Part shown: in pieces, positions 11,608-22,049 of the stretch
Position numbering within the stretch: position 1 is the first letter of the stretch
Layout of the letters: the number at the start of each line of letters is the position of its first letter
Program-made: the position numbers and the translations under genes
The notes under the pieces: generated by a model
The model's input: the letters and a program-made list of their open reading frames with translations, nothing else
What the model was told of the DNA's origin: nothing
Databases searched by the model: none
DNA from: Dugong dugon
Lineage: Eukaryota; Chordata; Mammalia; Sirenia; Dugongidae
Assembly (NCBI GenBank): GCA_030035585.1
Contig: CM057469.1
Span: 118,398,650-118,462,649, forward strand
DNA: 64,000 nucleotides
Direction: 5' to 3'

Positions 11608-12660
11608 AGGAGGTATAAATGAGAGATGAAGAGGACATGATATTTCATAAATGAATATTGAAGTCAAGTATTAATTACTTGATTTTTTTTTGTCTTGTCC
11701 TATAACTGGAGCACATTTATCCTTTCCTTCCATCAATATAAAATAAAATAATTGCATGATTCGCAAGAAATTATTTTGGGAACAACTAATTTGAGTATCT
11801 ATTAAGTCTGCACCTAACACTTTGCTCTGTCAACTGGAATAAAAAAATGAAGTGTCAAAATAAATGTGAGAAGGGCTTGCTATAACAAGGTCAGCATTTC
11901 TGAAACAGGTTAAAACGGGAAGAAAACAACCAGAGGCTTTGTCAAGACTGCTGTGATAAATGGAAGGGGACAGGGGTTCAATTTGGACAACACAGGATCC
12001 GACAGAAACTGGAGGAGCATGACTGCCTTTCACTCCTAAGCACTGCTTTGTGACCACGTCTGGGTGGTAGAGACATGGAGCAGCTGCTCTCTCAAGTTTG
12101 TTCAGTGTCAGGGGTCTCATTTCCTTTCCTCTAGCCTTGGTGACTGTGATCACAACTTACGGTACCTGACACTTCTGCCGTCAGCCTCAGCATCATGATT
12201 AAGTTTTGAAAGCAGAATCATTGTGCTCCCATTTCCTGCTGGTTTGGGGAAGAGGGCAGTGCCTGGGTCTCTCCATTACAGAGAATAAGTAGATCTGAGG
12301 TGTTTTGGTTGGCTTATTGGTGTTAAAAAGAGCAGGGATCTTGTAAAACTTCTATTCCGAGGGGCAAAAAGCCTTTCTGAACCCATATCTTTTTCTCTGC
12401 ATCATTCCATCCCATCTACCACCTACCTCCCCGCAAGAAGAAAGCCATTTCTTTGTCCTTATCTTTCTGAGAGTTGATTTTGTCTACTCACTACATTTGC
12501 TTTAGAGTTTGACTTCTGGTCTTACATCATTGCTAATCCTCTCAAAGTCACGGTAAATGAAACTCAACATGCTTTTTCGGAGGTTTGTTGGAGGAAACAT
12601 GTTTGGAGATGACTTAGTCAGGAGGTTGGAAGCAAGTGTTTTACAGTAGGGAGAAGCCTC
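11608..12660. other. Unrecognised non-coding DNA
   Basis: No repeat or gene could be named. A minus-strand frame at 11830-12153 (107 codons) has no motif and sits in ordinary composition. Confidence 0.4.
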
Positions 12661-12664
12661 CCAA

Positions 12665-12838
12665 TCTCTGAATCCTGAGTCCACAGCTAGCAATTTACTC
12701 AGGTCACTCATCTACATAATACAGATGAAAATGTTTTCACTTAACTTATAAGATTGTTCTGTGGAAAAAAATGATGTGTTGGATGGAAAGTGCTTTAATT
12801 GTGCCTGGTACATAATAAATTCTTAAAGGTTTTAGTTA
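12665..12838 (+). repeat. MIR remnant
   Basis: GAGTCCACAGCTAGCAATTT, CACTCATCTACATAATACAG, AAGTGCTTTAATTGTGCC and TGGTACATAATAAATTC follow the order of the MIR 3' half, including the 'GTGCCTGGCACATAGTAAAT' tail. Confidence 0.65.
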
Positions 12839-12969
12839 AGTTCAATATTCTTGTTCTTAAAGGACCAATCAAAATCAGAATGGAGATGTAGGTGCTGAAT
12901 TTACAAACTGCTCAACTGTGAGAACACTTTGTGTTCTTTTGCCATGATCTCTGTTCATTATATTTAATC

Positions 12970-13125
12970 CTGATCAGCTGTGTCTCAGGGCTGTGTTTGC
13001 TCAGTTTGAAAGTAATTCACACCATGCTGATGGAGATCAATAGTACTGTTTTTGTACACTACTAATATTTTCTATACTCTTTCTGGAATTCTGTTATTGT
13101 CACTACTCTCAATTCATGCTTAATA
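12970..13125 (+). repeat. Diverged copy of an unnamed repeat (copy C)
   Basis: GTTTTTGTACACTACTAATA followed by TTTTCTATACTC, CTGTTATTGTCACTACT and ATGCTTAATAC aligns with the two inverted segments at 57784-57945 and 60129-60250 over about 90 bases with small gaps. It has an early stop where those copies are open. It could be an old repeat family or an ancient paralogous fragment; I do not recognise the family. Confidence 0.5.
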
Positions 13126-13196
13126 CTTCTTATTATGATCTTTATTTGCAGGAGATAATGTTAATACACATGAGGAGAGAAATTAAGTGTAGGTAT

Positions 13197-15045
13197 GAAT
13201 ATATCCCACCACTCCTCTGTCAGTTTGTCATACTGTGGTGGCTTGCAAGTTGCTGAGATGCTGGAAGCCATGCCACTGATATTTCAAATACTAGCAGGGT
13301 CACCCATGGTGGACAGGTTTCAGCAGAGCTTCCAGACTAAGACAGACTAGGAAGAAGGAGATGGCAGTCTATATCTGGAAAAAAAAAAACCTGGCCATTG
13401 AAAGCCCTATGAATAGCAGCAGAACATTGTCTGCTATAGTGCCAGAAGATGAACCCCTCAGGTTGGAAGACACTCAAAATACCACTGGGGAAGAGCTGCC
13501 TCCTCAAAGTAGAGTTGACCTTAATGATGTGGTTAGAGTTAAGCTTTTGGGACCTTCATCTGATGATGTGGCATGACTCAAAATGAGAAGAAATAGTAGC
13601 TAACAGCCAATAATAATTGGAACGTGGAATGTAGGATGTATGAATCTAGCAAAATTGGAAGTCTTCAAAAATGAAACAGGATGCATAAAGATCAATATCC
13701 TAGGCATTAGTGTCCTGAAATGGAATTATACTGGCCAGTTTGAATTGGACAATCCTATGGTCCATTATGCCTGGAATGAAAAGTTATAGAGGAATGGCAT
13801 GGCATTTGTCTTCAAAATGAACATTTCAAGATCTATCCTGAAGTATAACGCTGTCAGTGATAGGATAATATTCATACGCCTATAAAGAAGATCAATTAAT
13901 AGAACTATTATTCAAATTTGTGCACTAACCACTAAAGTCAAATATGAAGACACTGAAGATTTTTACCAACTTCTGCAGACTGAAATTGATCAAATATGCA
14001 ATCAAGATGCATTAATAACTACTGGTGACTGGAATGCAAAAGTAGAAAACAAAGAAGGATTGGTAGTTGGAAAACATGGCCTTGGTGATAGAAACGGCCC
14101 AGAGATCATCTGACAGAATTTGCAAAATCAACAACTTATTCATTGCAAATACCTTTTTTTCAACAACGTAAGTGGTAACTGTATATATGGACTTTGCCTG
14201 ATGGACTAGACATGAACCAAATTGAGTACATTTGTGGAAAGAGACAATGTAGAAGTGCAATGTCATCTGTCAGAACAAGGCCAGGGGCTGACTGCAGAGC
14301 AGACCATCAGTTGCTCATATGCAAGTTCAAATTGAAGCTGAAGAAAATTAAAACAAGTCTACTAGAGCCAAATTATGACCTTGAGTGTATCCCACTTAAA
14401 TTTAGAATCCATCTCAAGAACAGATCTGACCACTGAACACTAATGGCCAAAGACCAGAGGAGTTGTGGGATGACATCAAGGACATCATACATGATGAAAG
14501 CAAAAGGTCACTAAAAAGACAGGAAAGAAAGAAAGAACCAAAACGGATGTCAGAAGAGACTCTGAAACTTGCTTTTGATGTAAAGTAGCTAAAGTAAATG
14601 GAAGAAATGATGAAGTGAAACAGCTGAATAGAAGATTTCAAAGGGCAGCTGGAGAAGACAAAGTATTATAATGAAATGTGCGAAGACCTGGAGTTAGAAA
14701 ACCAAAAGGAAAAACATGCTCAACATTTCTCAAGATGAAAGAATTTAAGAAAAAATTCAAGCCTTGAGTTGTAAATTTGAGGGATCTTATGGGCAAAATA
14801 TTGAGTGACACAGGAAGCATCAAAAGAAGATGGAAGGAATACATAGTCACTGTACCAAAAAGAATTTGTTGAGGTTCAACCATATCAGGAGGTAGCATAT
14901 GATCAAGAACTGATAATACTGAAGCAAGAAGTCAAAGCTGCCCTAAAGGCATTGGTGAAAAACAGGCTCCAGGAATTGATGGAATATCAACTGAAATGCT
15001 TCAACAAACAGATGCAGCACTGGAGGTGCTCGATCATCTATGCCA
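13197..15045 (+). mobile_element. RTE-class LINE, 5' half
   Basis: Begins in RTE 5'UTR (CCACTCCTCTGTCAG, TTTCAGCAGAGCTTCCAGAC, then AAGACAGACTAGGAAGAAGG), passes through the endonuclease coding region, and stops abruptly at the start of the reverse transcriptase region, at the edge of a minus-strand AfroSINE. The 3' half is absent. Because RTEs integrate from the 3' end, the loss is best explained by later deletion or recombination. Composition and layout match BovB-like RTEs. Confidence 0.85.
13605..14700 (+). pseudogene. RTE endonuclease-domain pseudogene
   Basis: Translation from about 13610 gives an AP-endonuclease-like start (GTWNVGCMN, which corresponds to the TWNVRSMN found in intact RTEs), followed by YNAVSDRIIF, DTEDFYQLLQTEID, and TTGDWNAKV, which carries the conserved GDWN motif. 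Stops fall after WNEKL, after FIRL and after GPEII, and later frames shift, so no protein can be made. The domain would nick target DNA to prime reverse transcription. The downstream linker survives only as scattered frames to about 14950. Confidence 0.8.
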
Positions 15046-15237
15046 TTGATTTGAGTCTAACTCATAGCAACCCTATAGGACAGAATAGAACTACTGCATA
15101 GGTTTTATAAGACTGTAAATCTTTATGGAAGCAGAGTGCTTCATCTTTCTCCCATGCAGTGGCTGGCGGGTTCGAACTACTGCTGACCTCTCAGTTAGTA
15201 GTCAAGTGCTTAACCGCAGCAACCTCAGGCTCCTTTG
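15045..15237 (-). mobile_element. AfroSINE, A type, long form
   Basis: Reverse complement of the SINE: ATTGATTTGAGTCTAACTCA at the 3' end, GTAAATCTTTATGGAAGCAG from the long-form middle, CTTAACCGCAGCAACCTCAG, and the head complement GGCTCC at about 15228. It marks where the RTE at its left ends. Confidence 0.85.
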
Positions 15238-15394
15238 AAGAACATTATCCCCTGTAATTTTTCTACAGTCAGAACACTTAAGAAATGCTTCATAGCATTT
15301 TTGACTTGGAGGTACACAGTTCACATTTACTAAAGGCTGTGACATCACCTACAAAAAGATTAAATGTCTTTAAGGCTGTATTTCACTAGATAGC

Positions 15395-15575
15395 AGACAG
15401 AGCTTGGAATGGGTGTATGAGACCAGAGGTCTAGTCACTACCCTTTGGGTATATGACTTTAGACAAATTATTTTTTCTTGAAGCTTCGGTTTTCTTATCT
15501 ATAAAATAAGGAATTTAGTTTGGAAAAGTTCCAAGACTGTTTCAAATTCTTGCATTTTTTTAACTTCAGAACACA
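15395..15575 (+). repeat. MIR remnant
   Basis: GAGACCAGAGGTCTAGTCAC, GACTTTAGACAAATTATTTT, then TTTTCTTATCTATAAAATAAGG follow the MIR core and 'CTCATCTGTAAAATGAGG' block on the plus strand. Confidence 0.65.
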
Positions 15576-16020
15576 TTAAGTCTGGGCAATATAAATCTAG
15601 ACATGATTTTTCTCTTCACCTAATTTCCACACAAATGGTTAAGGATTTCATCTTATTAACAGACACCGACCAAATTCTGTTAAATAATTAAATTGATTTT
15701 TTTCCCTTTTGAGTTTTCCAGTGGCGCTATTGAATTGCAAACATTGACTGCTTATTTTGGATCATTTAGATGTTCAATGCCCATAATTCTTTCCTCTCTT
15801 CCACAGCTTTTTCCTCTAAGAAAATGTCTTTTAAAATCAGCCTGTATACATTAAAGAGAATACCAAATCAATTATAAATAGAAAGGACTGTTCTGAATAT
15901 GACTTTCTTTTTCTTTCTTTTTTGGCCTTGTTTCTTTGTGTTATCTTGTTCTATTCCCAAGCTAAGTCTGAATCACAAAAACATTATACAAATTTGCTCA
16001 TCAGTCCATACTCTCATTTA
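15576..16020. other. Unrecognised AT-rich DNA
   Basis: No gene or nameable repeat. Only short T-rich runs are visible. Confidence 0.4.
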
Positions 16021-16024
16021 CCCT

Positions 16025-16310
16025 AGGTTTCTGAAAACTTTGCTCCTTCTGTCTAGAAAAGACTTCCTTTCCTGAATTTCCACCTGGATACTCATCCTTT
16101 TGATCTTGGATGAGACATCACTTTCTCACAAATTCACCATGGCTGCCCTTTCCCTTCATTTTTTTTCCCTCCCTCTTCTTGCCTTATTCTTCTGTTTCTG
16201 ATGGTATCTATTACCCTGCATACTTCTCTCTGCTCTCTTCTACTGTCAAATGTCCCCTGAAAAGCTTTCACCTGCCATTTATTTACAGAATTTATTGAGT
16301 CTTTACAAAC
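16025..16310 (+). repeat. L2-like LINE 3' fragment
   Basis: GCTCCTTCTGTCTAGAAAAG, ACTCATCCTTTTGATCTTGG, GACATCACTTTCTCAC and ATGGCTGCCCTTTCCC track the L2 3' region ('ACTCATCCTTCAGGTCTCAG ... GTCACTTCCTCAGGGAAGCC'). The continuous frame at 16110-16298 is a by-product of its low stop density. Confidence 0.6.
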
Positions 16311-16542
16311 AGTTGGCCATTCTGGTCTTGGTTTTATAAATTCTACACTGGAGACCTTGGTCTCCAGATATAGAATTGAAATCAGGGCTTCAGAGGAGGT
16401 TCCAGCATTGTTAGTGGCCTACATTGAGACTAGGCAGGGCTGTATAGGGAAAAAATATCCTGCTTCAATGCTAATTACCCATTGTTATAATCACACTTCC
16501 AGGTTATTGGATTCTAGTCTTTAATTGTCTTTAAGCTATTTT

Positions 16543-16740
16543 AACAGGTTGTGCTTTAGTCAGTTCCAACTCCCAGCACCCCCCAAGTGTATCAGAGTAG
16601 ACCTGTGCCCGTAGGATTTTCAATGACTGATTTTATGGAAGTAGATTGGCAGGCCTTTTATCTGAGGTTCCTATAGGTAGACTTCAACCTCCAACCTTTT
16701 GTTTAGCAGCTTAGCATGTTAACCCTTTGTAAAACTCAGC
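16543..16740 (-). mobile_element. AfroSINE, B type
   Basis: Reverse complement of the B-type SINE: AGTCAGTTCCAACTCCCAGC at the 3' end, ATCAGAGTAGACCTGTG, TCAATGACTGATTTTATGGA, AGATTGGCAGGCCTTTTATC, and a head complement reading GTTAACCCTTTGTAAAAC. It is more diverged than most copies. Confidence 0.75.
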
Positions 16741-16759
16741 GATTCCTGAGCTATTTTTC

Positions 16760-16967
16760 CAAAACCCAAACCCATTGTCAATAAGTCAATTCAGACTCAT
16801 AGCGACCCTACAGGACATAGTAGAACTGCCCCATAGGGCCTCCAACGCTGTAAAACTTTAAGAAAGTAGACTGCCACATATTTTTCTGGCAAGTCACTGG
16901 GGGTTGAACTGCCCACTTTTTGGTTGGCAGCCAAATTCACTTAACCATGCACCACCAGGGCTACTTT
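16760..16967 (-). mobile_element. AfroSINE, A type, long form
   Basis: CCCATTGTCAATAAGTCAAT, GACTCATAGCGACCCTACAG, the middle complement GTAGACTGCCACATATTTT, TGGTTGGCAGCCAAATTCAC and CACCAGGGCTA define a near full-length minus-strand copy. It directly follows the B-type copy. Confidence 0.85.
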
Positions 16968-17118
16968 ACAACTCTGTAAATTGTAGCTAACTGATAGCAA
17001 TACAAAATAATTCTTGTCTACGGACACACAAATTCTGTCAATTGATGTTCCTTCCCCACTGTGGAAGAGGCCAATTTGCCTCTATTTTTACATTCATTTT
17101 AGTATTCCTAATCTATAA

Positions 17119-17279
17119 ATGGAAACCCTGATGGCATAGTGGTTAAGTGCTATGGCTGCTAACAAAAAGGTCAGCAGTTCAAATCCAACAGGTGCTCCTT
17201 GGAAACTCTATGTGGCAGTTCTACTCTGTCCTATAAGGTTGCTATGAGTCAGAATCGACTTGAAGGCAATGGGTATGGG
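17119..17279 (+). mobile_element. AfroSINE, A type, short form
   Basis: Head GGAAACCCTGATGGCATAGT through GACTTGAAGGCAATGGGTAT. Exact TSD TAATCTATAA at 17109-17118 and 17280-17289. Confidence 0.92.
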
Positions 17280-17289
17280 TAATCTATAA

Positions 17290-18740
17290 CTGTGCCTGTT
17301 GAACTAGTTGTAACCTCTTACCAGTTTCCTCATTAACAATAAGTCACATAAAATCTTTAACCCATGTTCATTTTTGTATCTGTATGAGAATTGTAATTTT
17401 ACCATTTTTTTAAAATTATTACTTAACAATAGGATACCAAATATGTCATACATTGAGAAATATTCTCTGAGTTGTTCCCTCTATTTGAAATCCTCGTATT
17501 ACTGACTCCTTTCGTGTTAAGTTGTCTATAATGTTGGCACAATATCTGTAGCACGTCGTAGTATCAACAACTGCCCAATAAGCAGAGCTCTCTTCCGTTC
17601 CAGATTCCCTTACAGACTCTTTTCCTGGTACTTTCCTTGGATCCTCTTTTCCTGAATGGACACTTTTTCTGAATGCACTTGCAAGTCTTAGTTCCTATGA
17701 TGGCCTTCTCACGAATTCCTGGCTGCTTCCTCTCCACGTAGTCAAGTGCTATTGACCCCAAGCTTCAGTTTACTTCCCTCCTGGCCCATGAAAACTTTTG
17801 GCACAATACTTGAATCAAGTGACCCCTGTTCCCAACTCATAAAGCACAGAGGATCCATTCCAACCATTCACTGCAAGACATAGTATAGTAGAGAGCTAGC
17901 AGGAAAATTATACATCATCTAGTTAAAAGCCCTCATTGTACTAAGGAGAACACATCACATAGCTATTTATTACATTCACCTGGAGTTCCATATTAGGGGA
18001 GCACTTAACTTATGAATGACTTGTTCTTATGCTTTGAATTCCTGTGCCCTCAAAGAGAGAATCCTTTCTTTTCTTTTCTCTCAAGTTCTGAGCACCTGGG
18101 GAGTGATTGACCTTAGAGGTGTCATTCCTTATGCAAATGAAGAGAAGCTTCCTCTTATTTTTATGCAGATAGGAAGTGAATAGGTCTCTGGATTCCTGCA
18201 GTTTATAACTTGCTCTCAGTACTCAGAGGAGAAGAAGCCCTTGTTCATACTATTTTCCAGTGAAGTGCTAACACACTGTAGCTACTCAATAATGTCTGTG
18301 GTTAATAGGAATTTCAATTTAATATTACTAATATATTTTTCTTATCAATGTTTTTTATGGAGATTAGATATAGTTAAAATCCTAAAAAAGATGTTAGATT
18401 TAGGCATTTCATATTTTAACAGTGTTTTGGGGGGACTGAACAAAACTTTGTATTAATAACATAGTTTTGTTTTTTTTTAACAGAAGACACCTTCTAAATG
18501 CCAATCATTTGTCTCTCATAAGAAACTTGGAGACCCAACAGTTTAAGAAGTTTCTGTTTGACTTTTCACTTGTTTCTTATTTCCTCAACTAAACTCTAAA
18601 CTCTTTAAAGGCAAGCTGGGAAGTCTTCTCAGTATTAGCCTATCCTGCTAGTGCTTTTCACAGGTCATAGTATGCACTGTGTAAGTGGCATGTGAATCAA
18701 ATATAGCATTACATCTACACTGGTTGTTCAGGTTAATTAG
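17290..18740. other. Unrecognised non-coding DNA
   Basis: No repeat or gene identified over about 1.4 kb. It is less AT-rich than its surroundings at 17560-17840 and 18020-18240, so it could hold unique or regulatory sequence, but nothing in it shows this directly. Confidence 0.35.
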
Positions 18741-18744
18741 TAAA

Positions 18745-18951
18745 ACATAGAACCCATTGCCATCGAGTCAACTCCAACTCATAGCAGCCCTACAGGACGG
18801 AGTAGAACTGCCCCCACAGGGTTTCTAAGGCTGTAATCTTTGCAGAAGCAAACTGCCACGTCTTTCTCCTGCAGAACAGCTGGTAGGTTCTAACCACCGA
18901 CCTTTTGGTTATCATCCAAACACTTAACCAATGTGCTCCCAGGGCTCCTGT
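18745..18951 (-). mobile_element. AfroSINE, A type, long form
   Basis: CCCATTGCCATCGAGTCAAC, TCTAAGGCTGTAATCTTTGC, GCAAACTGCCACGTCTTTCT, GACCTTTTGGTTATCATCC and CCCAGGGCTCC. Imperfect flanks resembling AAAACATAGAA and AGAACATAGAG suggest a TSD. Confidence 0.88.
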
Positions 18952-19142
18952 AGAACATAGAGACTAGGGAAAATTGTGTCTAAGTAAAGCAGAATGGAAA
19001 AAAAAGTGCGGAACTTGAATCAAAGTCTGAGAAGGTCAGGCCAATTCAGGGGCATGACTGGGAGACAGACAAGAGTAGATGGAGGTGATATACAGAGGCT
19101 TTTGCCCAGGCGGATAAATGGCCCTAGGGTTGACCATGAAAA

Positions 19143-19313
19143 AAAAAAAGTTTCTGTCAAGTCAACTCCGTCTCCCTTGTATTTCAGTGTAGAACTGTGC
19201 TCCTTAGGGTTTTCAGTGACTATGGTCTTTCAGATGTAGATCAACAGGCCTTTCTTCCTGGGAGTGTTTGGCTAGACAGCTGAGTAGTTAACTGTTTGCA
19301 CCACCCAGGGACT
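19143..19313 (-). mobile_element. AfroSINE, B type
   Basis: GTCAAGTCAACTCCGTCTCC, AGTGTAGAACTGTGCTCC, ATGTAGATCAACAGGCCTTT, and the head complement TTTGCACCACCCAGGGACTC. The central part resembles the RTE 5'UTR segment discussed in the findings. Confidence 0.82.
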
Positions 19314-19520
19314 CCAAGATTGAGCGTAGGAGACAGAAAAGCAATAGGAAAGTCTGAGAAGCAAAATGGGAATTAGGAGGCAGAAAAGGCAAGTTTTTAC
19401 TTGATTCTTAGAATGCATGTCATTTGTGAACACAATTCTTGTTGGGGGTTTGTCAAGGGAAATTGTGTGCTTGAATGCATTTTTTTTCCTTGAAAAATAT
19501 AATGGAACTAGAGAGGCTAC

Positions 19521-20860
19521 GGCTCCAGGAATTGACGGAATATCAATTGAGATGTTTCAACAAATGGATGCAGCGCTGGAGGTGCTCACTTGTCTATGCC
19601 AAGAAATTTGGCCAACCAACTGGAAGAGATCCATATTTATGCCTATTCCCAAGAAAGGTGATCCAACTAAATGTGGAAATTATCGAACAATATCATTAAT
19701 ATTACACCCAAGTAAAATTTTGCTAAAGATCATTCAAAAGCAGCTGCAGCAGTATGTTGACATGGAACTGCAAGAAATTCAGACCAGATTCAGGAGAGGA
19801 TGTGGAACCAGGGATATCATTGCTGATGTCAGATGGATCATGGCTGAAAGCAGAGAATACCAGAAAGATGTTTACCTGTGTTTTATTGACTATGCAAAGG
19901 CATTCAATTGTGTGGATCATAGCAAATTATGGATAACATTGTGAAGAATGCGAATTCCAGAATACTTAATTGTGCTTATGAGGAACCTGTACACAAATCA
20001 AGAGGCAATTGTTCAGACAGAACAAGGGAATACTGTGTGGTTTAAAATCAGGAAAGTTGTGTGTCAGGGTTACATCATTTCACCATACCTATTCAATCTG
20101 TATGCTGAGCAAATAATCCAAGAACCTGGACTACATGAAGAGGAAAGGGGCATCAGGATTGGAGGAAGACTCATTAACAACCTGCTATATGCAGATGACA
20201 CAGCTTTGTTTGCTGAAATGGAAGAGGACTTGAAGCACTTACTGGTGAAGATCAAAGACCACAGCCTTCAGTATGGATTCCACCCCAATGTAAAGAAAAC
20301 AAAACTCCTCACATCTGGACCAAGAGCAACATCATGGAGAAAAGATTCAAGTTGTCAAGGATTTCATTTTACGTGGATCCACAATCAACACCCATGATAG
20401 CAGCAGTCAGGAAATCAAAAGATGCATTGCATTGGGCAAATCTGCTGCAAAAGACCTTTTTAAAGTGTTAAAAAAGCAAAGACGTCACCTTGAAGACTAA
20501 GGTATGCCTGATCCAAGCCTTGGTATTTTCAATCACATCGTATGCATGCAAAAGCTGGACAATGAATAAGGAAGACCGAAGAAGAATTCACACTTTTGAA
20601 TTGTGGTGTTGGCGAAGAATAGTGAATATACCATGGACTGCCAAAAGAACGAACAAATCTGTCTAAAAGAAGTACAACCAGAATGCTCCTTAGGAGGAAG
20701 GATAGAGAGACTACGTCTTGCATACTTTGGATATGTTGTCAGGAGGGATCAGTCCCTGGAGAAGGACATCATGCTTGGTAAAGTGCAGGGTCAGCAAAAA
20801 GAGGAAGACCCTCAACGAGATGGATTGACACAGTGGCTGCAACAATGGGCTCAAGCATAG
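19521..20860 (+). pseudogene. RTE reverse transcriptase pseudogene
   Basis: This encodes the polymerase half of the RTE protein, which would copy RTE RNA at a nicked target. Reading from about 19525 gives APGIDGISIEMFQ, IFMPIPKKGDPTKCGNYR (a conserved block of non-LTR RTs), and FIDYAKAFNCVDHSKLW, where the usual KAFD has become KAFN. A TGA at 19942-19944 interrupts the frame; the same frame resumes with RMRIPEYLIVLMRN and reaches the catalytic motif YADD at 20188-20199. After about 20397 the frame shifts, and the C-terminal block LGGRIERLRLAYFGYVVRRD is found in another frame at about 20690-20750. It is recognisable but non-functional. Confidence 0.88.
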
Positions 20861-20969
20861 CAACGATTGTGAGCATGGAGCAGGACCGGGCAGTGTTTGG
20901 TTCCGTGGTGCATAGGGTCACTATGAGTCAGAACCGACTTGACAGCACCTAACAAAAACAACAACAGAA
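19521..20969 (+). mobile_element. RTE-class LINE, 5'-truncated
   Basis: Carries the reverse transcriptase half and 3' end of an RTE. It begins at GGCTCCAGGAATTGACGG and ends with GACAGCACCTAACAAAAACA. The 7-base repeat AGGCTAC at 19514-19520 and 20970-20976 fits a TSD, which makes this an independent truncated insertion and not the missing half of the RTE at 13197-15045; the two also overlap by about 80 bases of RTE sequence. Confidence 0.88.
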
Positions 20970-20976
20970 AGGCTAC

Positions 20977-21111
20977 CTTCAGTTAAAACTTTATGACAAT
21001 CAAAGAACCTCCTCATGATCATAGGACAGGCCATAAGAAAACCGTCACCAGTTCTGGATAGAGCTGGGTATTAGAAAGTTATTTCCTTTTAGAAATTAAA
21101 TGTTTAAGTCC
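20977..21111. other. Short gap between RTE and L1
   Basis: About 135 bases with no recognisable feature, forming the left flank of the first full-length L1. Confidence 0.5.
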
Positions 21112-22049
21112 TCTGAAGTTTGAATTTTTTTTTTTAAATTGTACTTTAGATGAAGGTTACAGATCAAGTTAGTTTCTCATTCAACAGTTAGTACACATAT
21201 TGTTTTATGACATTGGTTAACAACCCATGACACATCAACACTCTCCCTTCTTGAACTTGGATCCACTATTACCAGCTTTCTTGTCCCCTCCTGACTTCTA
21301 GTCCTTGTCCCTGGGCTGCTGTGTCCCTTTAGTCTCATTTTCTTTCATGAGCCTAACTTTAGCTGAAGGGTGAACCTCAGAAATGAGTTCATTACTAAGC
21401 TAAAAGGTTGTCTGGGGGCCATAATCTCAGAATTTCTCAAGTCTGTCAGGCCAGTAAGTCTGGTCTTTTTTAGTGAGTTAGAATTTTGTTCTACGTTTTT
21501 CTCCAGCTCTGTCAGGTACCCTCTATTGTGATCCCTGTCAGAGCAGTGAGTGGTGGTAGAGGGGCATCATTTGGTTGTATTGGACTCAGTCTGGTGGAGG
21601 CCTTAGTAAATGTGGCCTATTAGTCCTTTGGACTAATATTTCCCTTGTATCATTAGTTTTCTTCATTTTCCCTTGCTCCTAAAGGGGTGAGACCAATGGA
21701 GTATCTTAGATGGCCACTCACAGACTTTTAAGACCCCAGGTGCTACTCACCAAAGTAGGATGTATAATATTTTCTTTATAAACTATGTTATGCCAATTGA
21801 GCTAGATGTTCCCTAAAACCATGGTGCCCACAACCCTCCACCCAGCAATTGGTCCCTCAGGGAGTTTGCATGTGTCTATGGAGCTTTCATGACCTTGCCT
21901 TGTACAAGTTGTGCTGGCTTCTCCAGTGCTGTGTACTCTTATCCTTCACAAAAGTTAGCACTTATCTATTGTCTATTTAGTGTTTTTCCATTCCCAACCT
22001 TTCTGTCCCTCATAACCATCAAAGATTGTTTCTTTTTGTGTGTAAACCC

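Noticed and set aside
13361-13576. Independent 71-codon small protein gene
   Set aside because: It lies in the RTE 5' region between the UTR and the endonuclease start and is best read as part of that element.
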